The notes under the pieces: model-generated | What the model was told of the DNA's origin: nothing | The model's input: the letters and a program-made list of their open reading frames with translations, nothing else | The model's database searches: none | NCBI GenBank assembly: GCA_051880615.1 | Contig: JBJEOH010000026.1 | Span: 1-64,000 of the forward strand | Reading direction: 5' to 3' | From: UBA7067 sp051880615 | GTDB taxonomy: Bacteria; Bacillota; Clostridia; Oscillospirales; Acutalibacteraceae | DNA: 64,000 nt | Part shown: positions 53,801 to 63,447 of the stretch, in pieces | How the letters are laid out: the number at the start of each line of letters is the position of its first letter | How positions within the stretch are numbered: position 1 is the stretch's first letter | Translations under genes and position numbers: made by a program

Positions 53801-56800
53801 GACGGCAACGGCGGCGTTGTTGCAGGCAGTGACTTAAGCTACAGTATCTCGTACAAGAGAGTATCCGATGAAACGATATCCTACGGAAAAGACTATGTGA
53901 GAAGTGCCGATTTTTATGATAATATTGATTTCAGCACCTGCGAGGGCATAAGCTGGAGCAGTGAGGTGCTTGAAGCAGTACAAAACGGCAATACGCGTTA
54001 TTCCGGAGGAACCTTTTATGCAAATAATGTCGCAATAGCCAAAGTCATCAACAGCGGCGCGGCGTTGTCGGGCGGCAGTGTTGAATATGATGCGGAAAAG
54101 GGCGTTGTACTGCACTGGCGCATATATAATTCAAAATCAGACGCGCAGATTGCGGCGACAACAACCACACTTACCGTGTATAAGTCAGCGTTAAATATTG
54201 ATTCTTCGCTCCTGAACGATGCGGCAGGAACGACATATGAATTTACAAACAATGTTGAAGCCGTCACTCACTACACATATTCTGATGACCAAAAGGCTTC
54301 GGGCAGTGCGTTAAAGTATTTTAAAATCACAGGCGGAAATGTTGCAATTTCAAAAACCACCACTTCTTCTAACGGGTATCTGGGCGGAACTGTAAATTAT
54401 ACCATTCGTCTCTACAATTCGGGTGCTATGCCGTATATGGGCGACGAGAACGCTGTATATACTGTCTATGATGTTCTTGATGACAAGAAGGATAAATCAT
54501 ATATTACTCCTGACAATATGGAGCGAATGTTCGGCGATGAATATGGCAAGAGCCTTACAATAAAAATAACGAATGCTGTATTAAGCGAATGGATTGAGGT
54601 GCAATCGGCAGACGGAGGAACGGCATATATTAATGCAGCCAATACCGATGATATCGAAAGCACAACCGACACACTCACGATATCGTGGAACGACGCAAAA
54701 ACAGCTCTATGCGTAAAAAAATCAGACGGAACGCTGTATGAGGTCACCGAGTCCCTCGATAAAACCTTGAAATCCATCGGCTATACAATCGCAAAAAACA
54801 CACGGTTTGAAACGACCTGGACTTTGAATGATGAAAACAGCCGTTTTTCTCTTGCGGGCGGCGAGAACAGATATTTTTATATTTATTCTTCGCATAAGGA
54901 CACTTTCCAGATGCTTGACAATGATTATCCGACCTGTTATCCCGTAGAGAAAGCGACCAAGTATACCAAAAATGTGGCTTACATAATGAAAAACGGCGCA
55001 TATTTTAAAAATTCAGACGGAGCCTCCGCCAATATGACGCGAGAAGCATATATCTATAAAAGCGCATACCTGAACAGCACCGGGGAGGAGCTGACAAACG
55101 GAAATGTTCAGCTCGGTGACATTTTAGATTACACTGTCGAATTTGACCATCTCGGCAACGGCTCTTATGAAAACCTGCCGTTGGTTGACGAGCTTTACGG
55201 TTCGCAGCTTCTGCTTGTCCCTGCCGAGCAAAACACTTCTCTTGCCGACAGCGGACTTGACACAGTTACACTCACAGAAAATGATGTTGAAGCAGCATAC
55301 TATAAGCTGTCAGAGCCGGGAAGCTACAGCGGTCTTGTTGTCGGTGTAGACGAAAGCGGAAATTACCTCATCGCAGACAGTGTAACAGTCACAGCCGCTT
55401 CAGACCCGACAGAAACCACAGTCGGCGAAGAAACCCACTCATACACCGGTGTGCATACCAAAATGAAGCTTTATTATGCGCAGACCGAGGCTGACTACTG
55501 CTATTCCGAGCTTAACTATCACACAATAGTTGACCCCGATCTGATTCACTCCACAAGCTATTCAATCGGCGGCGTCGCATATATGAATGATAAAACAAAG
55601 GACAGAATATATACTTCAATGTGGGATTCATATTCTCTCATGGATTTTAACAAGGAGATTGTCACTAAAAACGATGACGGCTCCTACACAGCCGATGACG
55701 ATAATTATACGGTAGTAGTTGCAGGCGACAGCGTTACTTACCGCCTTACATTCACTAATCCTAGCACCTATGCGCTCACACTTGGAGGTAATAATTTCTA
55801 TGACGCTCTGCCGTTCACCGATAGCGTGTTCGAATGGCAAAAGGATGTTAATACAACAATATCATATGAAGCGACCGAAGGAGTTGCGCTCACGGATTTT
55901 GACTCGTGGCAGATAAGCGATGAGATTTACGGAGCAGTTTCAAGCGGAATGTATTATATAAAGTGGTCGTCGGGTACTAAGATTGCGATTGACCCCGGCA
56001 AGCAGTTTTCGTTCTATGTTACGCTTACATTCCCAACAGACGGCGACGAAAGTACAACATATTCTGATTACTGTGAAGCTGTAAACGGCAACAGGATTGA
56101 AAATTCTCTGTATGTTTACGGCATCAGAAAAACCGTATATCACAGCCTTAAGGAAAAGGGCAGAGTGCTGCTGCAAAAGGGCGTGTATGCTACCTACCGC
56201 CATACGAACAACAGCTACAAGCAGACCGCAGGCAGAATTTATTACAACAACGCCGACAATACAGGCAGAGCAGTGTCGTACTATGCTGTGCTTTATAACG
56301 ACGGCAACAGCCGACTGTATCTGCAGGATATTTACGATGTACCGCCGCAGGGCTTTACTTATTCAAAAATGATGAGCGGTTCAACTGTATCTTCCAGTAG
56401 TTTGAACACGATCACAACGGCAACATCAAATGCGTTTTCAGTATTGACGCCGTCAGATCCTGATGACAGCGTAAAATACAAGGCTGCAACTGTAAGTGCA
56501 ACTACAGCTGACGGAGTCATTAAGTTCAGCGTATCCGGCAGTTGGGGAGCAAGTGCCATTAAATACGACGAGTTTGAGGATAAATATTATCTCGACCGCG
56601 GTGAAGCCATAGTATTTGGATATGTCTGCAATATCGGTTCTACAAGTAAAACGACCGACACTGCATTAAACACCGTCGGTATGGAATATTACGATTATCT
56701 TGGCGCAGGAGTAAGCGCTGTAAGCAAAAACGATGTACCCGTCGAGGGAAAAATAACTACTTTATATGATCACCGCAATGACGGTACGCGAAGCGTGAAA

Positions 56801-59050
56801 AACGCCGAAGATATCCGCAATACATACAGCTTTGCCGAAAACAGCAATGACGGCGAAAAATGGCTGATGTCTGATGTAGCGGTAATTCGCGGCGGAATAG
56901 TTCCCGGAGTAACTTGCTACACTGACTCTTATATTAATTCAGGCTCAACAGCTTCCGAACCGTACAAAACAAGCGTATCGCCGTACGCAACCATAAACTG
57001 GAGAGCAAGACTGCATAATTCGGGAATGAACGCAATAACAGATTACACCTTTATTGATACTCTTCCGTCACTGTATGGTCTTGTCGGAACGGTTTCGGCG
57101 AAGATATATGACAGTACCGGCACTTCACCTATTGCAAGCTACAATATATTCAAGGTAACAGACAGAAGTGAGGACGGAACATCCATTACAATACAGGCAA
57201 ACGGCACGATTTATACACTGACGCTTGACGGAACGCCGAAAACTATAACCATAGCGACAGGCATTACAGCGGATGTTTCGGTTACACGGAACGAAAACGG
57301 CGAGGAAACGCTGAAAATCAATTTTTCCGATAAAGTCTTTTCTATTCCTGAAAACGACGGATATGTAGATGTTACATTATCAAGCAAAAATGTCACAAGC
57401 GTTTATGAAAACACGGTTTATACAAATTATGCATATTTGAAGCCGAATGTTCAGGAATATGACACCACTGCTCAAGGCTCATTAATTCACGACGGCGGTG
57501 TAGTCGGCGGCGTTGTAAACACCTCGCCTGTAACGGTAAGCACAGGCTTCTCGACAAGCTCGTTAAAATCGGTCGAAGAGATAAGCGTAAGCGATAATTC
57601 GACAGACTCAAGCGCTGATAAGAAATACATAGTTCTCGGCAGCAAAAACAGTACATTCAAGTATACCTTGTCTGTTACAAATGACACCTCATTTGGAATG
57701 ACAAAGCTCATTTTAATCGACAGTCTGCCGCAGCCGGGCGACCACAGCCCGTTTGACAATAATGCGGCAAGATTAAGTGAATACAAGGTATCTCTTGCTG
57801 ATGATCCTCAATTTGCATTGACTGTAATTACTGAATCGGGCGATAGCTATAGCCTTGATTCACAGTATTACTCTGTTGAATGTTCTTATTCACAGGATTT
57901 TACAGCGGATGATTGGAGCGGAACTTCTCAGTGGGATGAGTGGACAGCTGACAAAAATGATGTTCGTTCAATAAGGCTTAATTTCAATGATGACAGCGGA
58001 ACACAGATCCCTCCGAAATCACGAATAGAATTCAGCTTTAATGCAAATGCAAACGATTCAAATATCACTCCGGGAATGACAGCGTGGAACAGCTTCGGCT
58101 ATCATTACGGCCTTACAGGAATAACCTATGAGCTTGAGGCAATGCCGCTTGAGGTAGGCGTGAAAATTCCTGATGTGCCTGTACTGCACAAAAGTCTTAT
58201 TAATCTGCTTGGCAATGAGTATAAGGCAGAGCAGGCGGCAACATTTACCTTTATGCTATATTCGGGAAATGAAATTGAGGGAAGCTTCAATACTTCCGAT
58301 GAATTGATTGCACAGCTTGACGCCGAGGGCAGGACATATAAGCAGATAGACCTGTCGGTTGAACAAGGGAAGAGCGCAAGCGAAAAGCTCAAGTTAGAGC
58401 TTGAAGGCTGGCAGTGGAATCCGGGTGACAGCTATACGATAGCTGAAATACAGAATCAGCAGGATTATAAGCTTGGCGGGTGGAATAACCTTTCTTCTAA
58501 AGCCGTAACATTCACCTATAACCCCGACACAAGCACAGCCCTTAACTGCACAAACATCTGGCAGAAATGGTCGGTGAATATCCATAAGATTGATGGAACA
58601 CACAGCGATACTCTGCTTGCAGGAGCAGTGTTTGCAGTTTATAGCCCGAACAGTGATGATTTAATTGCAGATGAAGCATATTCTGCACTTTCCTTCAAAC
58701 CTGAAAAGACAGTGGAAGACTCGGACGGCATAATATGGTATCTGTGCAAAATAGCTGTGACTGACGAAAACGGCAATGCCGAATTCACAGAACTGCCGAG
58801 GAAAAAGTATCTTCTTGCTGAGGTGAAAGCACCCGACGGCTACAAGCTCGACTGGAAATCAAGAGTGATTGACAGCAGTTATATGTCATCGCCGTTAGTG
58901 ATTCAGAACTTCACAATGACTGAGCTTCCGTATACCGGCTCTTTTCAGATAAGTCTGCTTGTGACAGCCGGTATGGTGATTGTATTTGCGTCACTTTTCC
59001 TACTTATTTTTAGGTGGCGTAAAATTAAAATTATGAAACATAAAGATTAG
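50837..59050 (+). CDS. Giant LPYTG surface adhesin / pilus tip protein
   Basis: 2737 residues, the largest gene in the window. A cytoplasmic basic N-terminus and a membrane/signal segment (about 28-48) lead to a region with BspA-type leucine-rich repeats (about 275-600: repeats such as YIPSTVTTIG, YTVPDNVSSIAGGAFSYT). A long series of beta-sandwich, DUF11-like segments follows (VGGTVNYTIRLYNSGAMPYM, AGDSVTYRLTFTNPSTYALT, GSKNSTFKYTLSVTNDTSFG). Then come a collagen-binding-type domain (about 2430-2575) and a final Cna_B domain with E-box LLAEVKAPDGYKL. It ends ELPYTG (about 2697), a membrane segment and a basic tail. Codon use is even and no frameshift is seen. It is probably the adhesive tip of the pilus; the ligand is unknown. 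Confidence 0.9.
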   Translation: MAEKLKSNVYEQIYRMIKHRKFKKIMIPATVILSVTVAVIVALIMMKPAITVTKDNPELSVEYTNVELGEILPLTVRACGDEYNSCFTLTFFGNGAGLSEEYIFENEKTEISDNNGNTIILSREIGGDGAVNYYFNLEPGQQTEFELNCVSGVFVTSASDEEFSTQLTTLDENGEEILFSEEEIADIKRSELDAKTAALESATLDITPGCGADFEAAKLDTVNRETMNLQWSKPEYSAEAEDSGISLFSAQKVEVLDGGSILHPTTGEDSGLTWTYTKNTLTGKTTVTISGEGAMPNYTDSNRTTAPWYKYYSTIDNVVIEEGVTHVGAYAFTRYSKLSSIDISETVESLGSNAFAYSSYLCEIDIPGSIKELTNRQFCYSGLKKVTLNEGLEKFDLGSIWHNNGISDLYIPSTVTTIGTQGHNYSTGATNYIVSSDNPVYYSEDGVIFKRLDDGTSQLVAYPQSKTDVSEYTVPDNVSSIAGGAFSYTKLQKLNIPNRVTFANSVTFGNSNIQEITFQNGLKGSSIQFLFWNAKNLKKLYLGEQISINAKTPLQFVFCSALEELNLPDNVEYIVNLSSDTPSLQKLYYDTPNCALISSQTEKGIKYDLTIGDNVDVLIGNFNNLAKNAKSVKFIGENQITLNSGAFSDVPAPLNALSGTIWVDSQGVVYEYDSATLTASVAYVPFGLESVTIPETITPEDGVTCTVNAVDTYAFKLAENLETLTFENPAAIESIGTYGISYCTKLSSVNGATTVEDATALFTNENVSIGYRPFIYTALGYKSGSGADMDFIDGLKELEISSGDAQPMYISIVDEDGSKWNSATNIGRYETLTGDVLSINMSVGGSDIQTKNIYRVYFETSELDASTSISPGDTVTLNGTEVTCYATAAPNIIYVEFVPAAGTTVNATVEVSYPSPSSSGGNLKVWGMIMTSEESQTSQGKIIESETVEATESTQAYSKALQAYWTTQPEEFGVTKTSTGNTTISLTGDGNGGVVAGSDLSYSISYKRVSDETISYGKDYVRSADFYDNIDFSTCEGISWSSEVLEAVQNGNTRYSGGTFYANNVAIAKVINSGAALSGGSVEYDAEKGVVLHWRIYNSKSDAQIAATTTTLTVYKSALNIDSSLLNDAAGTTYEFTNNVEAVTHYTYSDDQKASGSALKYFKITGGNVAISKTTTSSNGYLGGTVNYTIRLYNSGAMPYMGDENAVYTVYDVLDDKKDKSYITPDNMERMFGDEYGKSLTIKITNAVLSEWIEVQSADGGTAYINAANTDDIESTTDTLTISWNDAKTALCVKKSDGTLYEVTESLDKTLKSIGYTIAKNTRFETTWTLNDENSRFSLAGGENRYFYIYSSHKDTFQMLDNDYPTCYPVEKATKYTKNVAYIMKNGAYFKNSDGASANMTREAYIYKSAYLNSTGEELTNGNVQLGDILDYTVEFDHLGNGSYENLPLVDELYGSQLLLVPAEQNTSLADSGLDTVTLTENDVEAAYYKLSEPGSYSGLVVGVDESGNYLIADSVTVTAASDPTETTVGEETHSYTGVHTKMKLYYAQTEADYCYSELNYHTIVDPDLIHSTSYSIGGVAYMNDKTKDRIYTSMWDSYSLMDFNKEIVTKNDDGSYTADDDNYTVVVAGDSVTYRLTFTNPSTYALTLGGNNFYDALPFTDSVFEWQKDVNTTISYEATEGVALTDFDSWQISDEIYGAVSSGMYYIKWSSGTKIAIDPGKQFSFYVTLTFPTDGDESTTYSDYCEAVNGNRIENSLYVYGIRKTVYHSLKEKGRVLLQKGVYATYRHTNNSYKQTAGRIYYNNADNTGRAVSYYAVLYNDGNSRLYLQDIYDVPPQGFTYSKMMSGSTVSSSSLNTITTATSNAFSVLTPSDPDDSVKYKAATVSATTADGVIKFSVSGSWGASAIKYDEFEDKYYLDRGEAIVFGYVCNIGSTSKTTDTALNTVGMEYYDYLGAGVSAVSKNDVPVEGKITTLYDHRNDGTRSVKNAEDIRNTYSFAENSNDGEKWLMSDVAVIRGGIVPGVTCYTDSYINSGSTASEPYKTSVSPYATINWRARLHNSGMNAITDYTFIDTLPSLYGLVGTVSAKIYDSTGTSPIASYNIFKVTDRSEDGTSITIQANGTIYTLTLDGTPKTITIATGITADVSVTRNENGEETLKINFSDKVFSIPENDGYVDVTLSSKNVTSVYENTVYTNYAYLKPNVQEYDTTAQGSLIHDGGVVGGVVNTSPVTVSTGFSTSSLKSVEEISVSDNSTDSSADKKYIVLGSKNSTFKYTLSVTNDTSFGMTKLILIDSLPQPGDHSPFDNNAARLSEYKVSLADDPQFALTVITESGDSYSLDSQYYSVECSYSQDFTADDWSGTSQWDEWTADKNDVRSIRLNFNDDSGTQIPPKSRIEFSFNANANDSNITPGMTAWNSFGYHYGLTGITYELEAMPLEVGVKIPDVPVLHKSLINLLGNEYKAEQAATFTFMLYSGNEIEGSFNTSDELIAQLDAEGRTYKQIDLSVEQGKSASEKLKLELEGWQWNPGDSYTIAEIQNQQDYKLGGWNNLSSKAVTFTYNPDTSTALNCTNIWQKWSVNIHKIDGTHSDTLLAGAVFAVYSPNSDDLIADEAYSALSFKPEKTVEDSDGIIWYLCKIAVTDENGNAEFTELPRKKYLLAEVKAPDGYKLDWKSRVIDSSYMSSPLVIQNFTMTELPYTGSFQISLLVTAGMVIVFASLFLLIFRWRKIKIMKHKD

Positions 59051-59100
59051 AAATTCTTGTAATTTTCAAGTGTGTTGGCACAGATTCCAAAAAATAAAAA

Positions 59101-59149
59101 TATACTCTATTCCATACATATGTTATATCTTGTAATGGAATAGAGTATA
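59101..59149. terminator. Hairpin after the adhesin gene
   Basis: A perfect 15-bp stem (59101-59115 with 59135-59149, TATACTCTATTCCAT and its complement). The right flank is AAAATTTCTTT rather than a T run, so plus-strand termination would be weak; the left flank is A-rich. Confidence 0.55.
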
Positions 59150-59186
59150 AAATTTCTTTGACAAGATAATTTTTGAGGTGAAACAA

Positions 59187-60560
59187 ATGGCAAAAATCAA
59201 AAGTGTATACATCTGCTCAAGCTGCGGGTATGAATCACCAAAATGGCTTGGGAAATGCCCCGGCTGCGGTGACTGGAACTCTATGAATGAGGAGATAAAG
59301 GAAAATGTTAAAGTAACTTCAGCGTCATCAGGCAGAAGCTCAATATATTCTCCTCCTCAGGAGATTACCGACATTGACACTGACGATGAAAAAAGATACT
59401 CTACAGGCTCTCGTGAGCTTAACCGTGTACTCGGCGGAGGTCTTGTTAAAGGCTCTCTTGTACTTATCGGCGGAGATCCGGGAATAGGTAAGTCTACTAT
59501 CTTAATGCAGGTGTGCGACTATATGGGGAAGGACGGCAAAAAGGTTTTATATGTTTCAGGAGAGGAATCGAAACGCCAAATCAAGCTCAGAGCCTCCCGA
59601 CTTGGAGTTGACGGAAATAATATATTCTTATATACCCAGACAGATTGTCAGGCAATTTGTGAGCTGATAAAAGAGGAGATGCCTGAGCTTGTTGTGATTG
59701 ACTCAATTCAGACTATGAGCCTTTCTGAACTGACCTCATCACCCGGAAGCGTAACTCAGGTAAGAGAATGTACCAATATGTTTATGCGCTGTGCAAAAAG
59801 CCTTGATGTTCCAATAATAGTGGTCGGCCATGTCAACAAGGATGGTGCAATAGCAGGACCTAAGGTGCTTGAGCATATCGTTGACACGGTATTATATTTT
59901 GAAGGCGATAAACAGATGACCTACCGCATTTTGCGTGCTATTAAGAACAGATACGGTTCTACAAACGAAATCGGCGTTCTTGAAATGAGCGACAAAGGGC
60001 TTTTTGATGTCGATAATCCTTCAATGATGCTTCTGTCGGGCAGACCGAAAAATGTCAGCGGAACCTGCGTAGCCTGTGCTATTGAGGGTACAAGACCTAT
60101 ACTCGCTGAGGTGCAGGGACTTGTGTGTTCAAGCGGATACGGCAATCCGCGCAGAATGGCAACAGGCTTTGACTTCAACAGAATGTCACTGCTGCTTGCT
60201 GTCCTTGAAAAAAGAGCAGGTTTTTACTTTTCTAATGCAGACGCATACATCAATATTGTCGGGGGTCTCAGGCTTGATGAACCAGCGGTAGATCTTGCTG
60301 TTGCAATGGCACTTGTAAGCAGCTTAAAGGACAAGCCTATTGACGAAAGAACACTTGCTTTCGGCGAGCTGGGACTTGCCGGTGAAATAAGAGCAGTTTC
60401 CCATTGTGAAATGAGAATAAGCGAAGCTCAACGCCTTGGCTTTGAGCGCTGCATAGTTCCGTATTACAGCTTAAAAGGTGTTAATAAAGCAAATTTCCCC
60501 GATATTGAGATAATTGGCGTAAAAAATATCCGTGAGGCATTTGCGGTGATCTCAGAGTGA
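59187..60560 (+). CDS. radA: DNA repair protein RadA/Sms
   Basis: About 457 residues: an N-terminal C4 zinc finger (CSSCGYESPKWLGKCPGCG), a RecA-like ATPase with Walker A GGDPGIGKST, the RadA motif KNRYGST, and a C-terminal Lon-protease-like domain (LRLDEPAVDLAVAMAL). It aids branch migration during recombination. The start is the ATG at 59187, with GAGGTG 6 bases upstream; a GTG three codons earlier is part of that site. Housekeeping gene. Confidence 0.96.
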   Translation: MAKIKSVYICSSCGYESPKWLGKCPGCGDWNSMNEEIKENVKVTSASSGRSSIYSPPQEITDIDTDDEKRYSTGSRELNRVLGGGLVKGSLVLIGGDPGIGKSTILMQVCDYMGKDGKKVLYVSGEESKRQIKLRASRLGVDGNNIFLYTQTDCQAICELIKEEMPELVVIDSIQTMSLSELTSSPGSVTQVRECTNMFMRCAKSLDVPIIVVGHVNKDGAIAGPKVLEHIVDTVLYFEGDKQMTYRILRAIKNRYGSTNEIGVLEMSDKGLFDVDNPSMMLLSGRPKNVSGTCVACAIEGTRPILAEVQGLVCSSGYGNPRRMATGFDFNRMSLLLAVLEKRAGFYFSNADAYINIVGGLRLDEPAVDLAVAMALVSSLKDKPIDERTLAFGELGLAGEIRAVSHCEMRISEAQRLGFERCIVPYYSLKGVNKANFPDIEIIGVKNIREAFAVISE

Positions 60561-60585
60561 TTGTTTAAAAGACGGTGAGAAAATA

Positions 60586-61101
60586 ATGATATACAACAAG
60601 CAAAAAGAAAGCGAAATAAATCAATGTATTGAAGATATTGTAGGATGGTTCTTAAGCGATTCTATTGAATTGTTTGATGCTGTTTTGGACGATGATCAAA
60701 TTGATCCGCAATATTCTGCAAATACTGCTTATAGGCGGTTAGAGAACTATGTGTTGTTTCAACGATTGAACCATAATGATAATGTACAAACCGTTGACGA
60801 ATTGTTGATTAACAGCGGATACGCTGAAGAAGATATAATAAATTTCCGTACTAAGCTCAGAGCAGAAGCTCCTCGTTATTATCGCGATAACCTGCCCAAA
60901 GCCGCATTTGATGTATTATCAGTCGGACAATCGCTTCAAGATGTTAAAGCTGTAGATCCCGACACAAATTATATTATGCTTAACACCGACAGAGATGGTA
61001 TTCCAAGAAAAACAAAACATTATACATGTGACGGCTATATGATTGAGATTATATACGATGATAAAGATTTAATTAACAACATTAAGATAAATTTGATTTA
61101 G
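60586..61101 (+). CDS. Hypothetical protein
   Basis: 171 residues, soluble and acidic, with no motif I recognise. The N-terminal two thirds is helical (ESEINQCIEDIVGWFLSDSI, FRTKLRAEAPRYYRDNLPKA); the end is a short beta part (YTCDGYMIEIIYDDKDLI). GACGGTGAG precedes the ATG. It follows radA by 25 bases in the same direction and may share its transcript. A local origin by transfer cannot be judged from this. Confidence 0.6.
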   Translation: MIYNKQKESEINQCIEDIVGWFLSDSIELFDAVLDDDQIDPQYSANTAYRRLENYVLFQRLNHNDNVQTVDELLINSGYAEEDIINFRTKLRAEAPRYYRDNLPKAAFDVLSVGQSLQDVKAVDPDTNYIMLNTDRDGIPRKTKHYTCDGYMIEIIYDDKDLINNIKINLI

Positions 61102-61218
61102 GTTACAATACAAAACGGCTTCTGCATCGCACAACTAAATTTCTTATCGAAATATATACACTGCCATTAATAAAATACATTATTAGATAAATAATAATGT
61201 GGCAAGGGAGTGGTGGCA

Positions 61219-62253
61219 GTGACTAAAAAATCTAAACTTATGGCCTTTACGGCAATTACTATATCGGCGTGCTTTATAGCAAGCGCTGTAATTATCTCGC
61301 ATATTCCTAATGTCAAAGTGTTTTCCGTTAATCCTCAGACCGTAGAATCAACTGTAGTATGCACCGGAAAAATTGAATACAGCGACAACAAATCAGTAAA
61401 CGCAACAGAGCTTGCGCAGATTGACAAGGTTTTCGTTTCAGAGGGGGACACTATAAAAAAGGGCGACAAATTATACTCCGCAGTAGTAAATTCTGTTGGT
61501 GCATCGGGAGTATCGTCTGAAACTAAGCTTGATATGAGTGATGAAGAAATAATCCAGTCGGTGTTAAACGGAGATATAAGCTCGCTTGACGACTATGATA
61601 AAGATGGAATTGCTGTATCTACAAAAGATGTATCCAACGCCCAGCCCGAAATTGTTTACAGCGAGTATGACGGTGTTGTAGGAGAAGTTAGCATAAATAG
61701 CGGTCAGCTCGTTTCACCGGGCGATGAGTTAATCAAGATAGCTGAATCGGACTCAATGCAGGCAAGACTTGCTGTCAGCGAAAATAAAATCGGAGATATA
61801 AAAGTAGGTCAAAGAGCAACTATATCTTGTAATGCCCTGAAAAACAACAATATGAGCGGTACGGTATCAAAAATCGGCAGTACCGCAAAACAAACAACAA
61901 CAACCACAGGCAAGGAAACAACCGTTGATGTCATTGTGAAAATTGACAAAGGCTTAAGCAAAGCAGTAAAGCCAGGCTATTCGGTGAAATGCACTATTAC
62001 AGTAGGCAGCAAGGTCAACGCTGTTATTTTACCATATGAAGCAATAAAATATGATGAGAGCGGTGACGAGTATGTGTTGTGCTATTCATCAGCTGGAATC
62101 TGCGAAAAGCGGCAGATAAAAACAGGTGAAGATTATAAAAATGGGGTAGAGGTCCTTTCCGGAATTGATGAAAACGAGCTGATTATTTCATCACCTGAAG
62201 GTATAGCTGAACAGTCATTTGCAAAAGCGACGGAGGAAGAAGATGATGATTGA
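61219..62253 (+). CDS. HlyD/MacA-type efflux adaptor
   Basis: About 344 residues with one N-terminal membrane segment (about 10-30), a lipoyl/barrel-sandwich half (TELAQIDKVFVSEGDTIKKG) and its second half (YSEYDGVVGEVSINSGQLVS), separated by a short loop, and a C-terminal beta-barrel (RATISCNALKNNNMSGTVSK). This is a periplasmic-adaptor fold as used by MacB-type transporters in Gram-positives. The start is uncertain among three GTGs (61210, 61213, 61219); the last has GGGAG at ideal spacing. It overlaps the permease gene. Confidence 0.87.
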   Translation: MTKKSKLMAFTAITISACFIASAVIISHIPNVKVFSVNPQTVESTVVCTGKIEYSDNKSVNATELAQIDKVFVSEGDTIKKGDKLYSAVVNSVGASGVSSETKLDMSDEEIIQSVLNGDISSLDDYDKDGIAVSTKDVSNAQPEIVYSEYDGVVGEVSINSGQLVSPGDELIKIAESDSMQARLAVSENKIGDIKVGQRATISCNALKNNNMSGTVSKIGSTAKQTTTTTGKETTVDVIVKIDKGLSKAVKPGYSVKCTITVGSKVNAVILPYEAIKYDESGDEYVLCYSSAGICEKRQIKTGEDYKNGVEVLSGIDENELIISSPEGIAEQSFAKATEEEDDD

Positions 62254-63430
62254 TACTCTGTCCTATGCTGTTCGCAATATTTTTCGCAAAAAAAGCAGAA
62301 CTGCCCTGACTATGATTGGCATAATTATCGGTGTTACTTCTGTAATTATCATCAGCTGTATAAGTGCTTGCGGCACTAAGGCTGTAAATAACGAGCTTGA
62401 CAGCTTAGGATTGAGCGGAATAAATATTTCCGTCAAGGAAGGTAAAAGCCTGCCATTGACAAACGATGAACTTGAAATTATTTCTTCAAACAATTCTGTT
62501 GAAACCGCAACACCTGTTATGGCTCTGCCATCAACCTTTTTACTCGGAGATGCCGGCACCGAGGTGATAACCTGGGGAATTAATGAAACTGCGCAGGAAA
62601 CTGTTTCGCTTGATGTGTTGTACGGAAGATTCTTTGATAAGAATGATATTGCGTCATCAGCAAGGGTTTGTATGGTTGACAAGGCGTTTTCAAATCAGAA
62701 TTTCAATACTGATAATATCGTAGGAAAAAATATAAAGGTAGATATTAACGGTGCTGTTGAAGAATACAAGATTATTGGAGTATTAAAGACCGGCAACGGA
62801 ATGCTGCAAAGCGCTCTGACAGGTTATGTTCCGAGCTTTGTTTATATTCCTTATACAACCGCCGCTGAAATTACCGGAAAGAGCAATTATAATCAGATCT
62901 TTACTAAAATAAACGACGGTGTTGATATTGATGAGCTGTCAGAAAGAATTACTAAGTCACTTAACAATTCACAGGGCGTTGATGACGGCTACACAGCGAG
63001 CAATATGGCTAAACAGAGAGATATTCTCACAAATATACTAAGCATTGTAACGCTGGTGCTGACAGCTATCGGAGCACTATCTCTGTTCGTCGCAGGGCTG
63101 AGCATAATGACAGTAATGCTTGTGTCGGTTTCTGAAAGAAAAAGAGAGATCGGAATAAAAAAGTCAATCGGTGCGTCTAAAAAGAAGATAGTGTCGGAAT
63201 TTTTAGCCGAGGCTTTTTTACTTTCTTTTTTCGGAGCGATAATTGGCGTTGTAATCGGCTTAATTATTTCTTATGCCGGTATTTCAATGATGAATATGAC
63301 TTTAATAATAGACTGGAATTCAATCTTTTTTACCGTGATTTTTTCTGTAATTTCAGGAATAGTGTTCGGTGTATATCCGTCTGTCAAAGCTGCAAAGCTA
63401 AAACCTATAGACGCACTGAAGTATGAATAA
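62243..63430 (+). CDS. MacB-like ABC transporter permease
   Basis: About 395 residues: N-terminal membrane segment (ALTMIGIIIGVTSVIIISCI), a MacB periplasmic-core domain of about 220 residues, and three C-terminal membrane segments with the FtsX-type block (VSERKREIGIKKSIGASKKK). The start is ATG 62243 behind GGAGG, overlapping the end of the adaptor gene by 11 bases. A MacB exporter also needs an ATPase, which is neither upstream nor immediately downstream in the visible sequence. Confidence 0.9.
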   Translation: MMIDTLSYAVRNIFRKKSRTALTMIGIIIGVTSVIIISCISACGTKAVNNELDSLGLSGINISVKEGKSLPLTNDELEIISSNNSVETATPVMALPSTFLLGDAGTEVITWGINETAQETVSLDVLYGRFFDKNDIASSARVCMVDKAFSNQNFNTDNIVGKNIKVDINGAVEEYKIIGVLKTGNGMLQSALTGYVPSFVYIPYTTAAEITGKSNYNQIFTKINDGVDIDELSERITKSLNNSQGVDDGYTASNMAKQRDILTNILSIVTLVLTAIGALSLFVAGLSIMTVMLVSVSERKREIGIKKSIGASKKKIVSEFLAEAFLLSFFGAIIGVVIGLIISYAGISMMNMTLIIDWNSIFFTVIFSVISGIVFGVYPSVKAAKLKPIDALKYE

Positions 63431-63447
63431 ACGGAGTTAACAGACAT

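Noticed and set aside
50800..58603. Many minus-strand and shifted frames inside the giant adhesin gene
   Set aside because: They are shadows of one continuous 2737-codon frame; none has a plausible ribosome site with recognisable domains.
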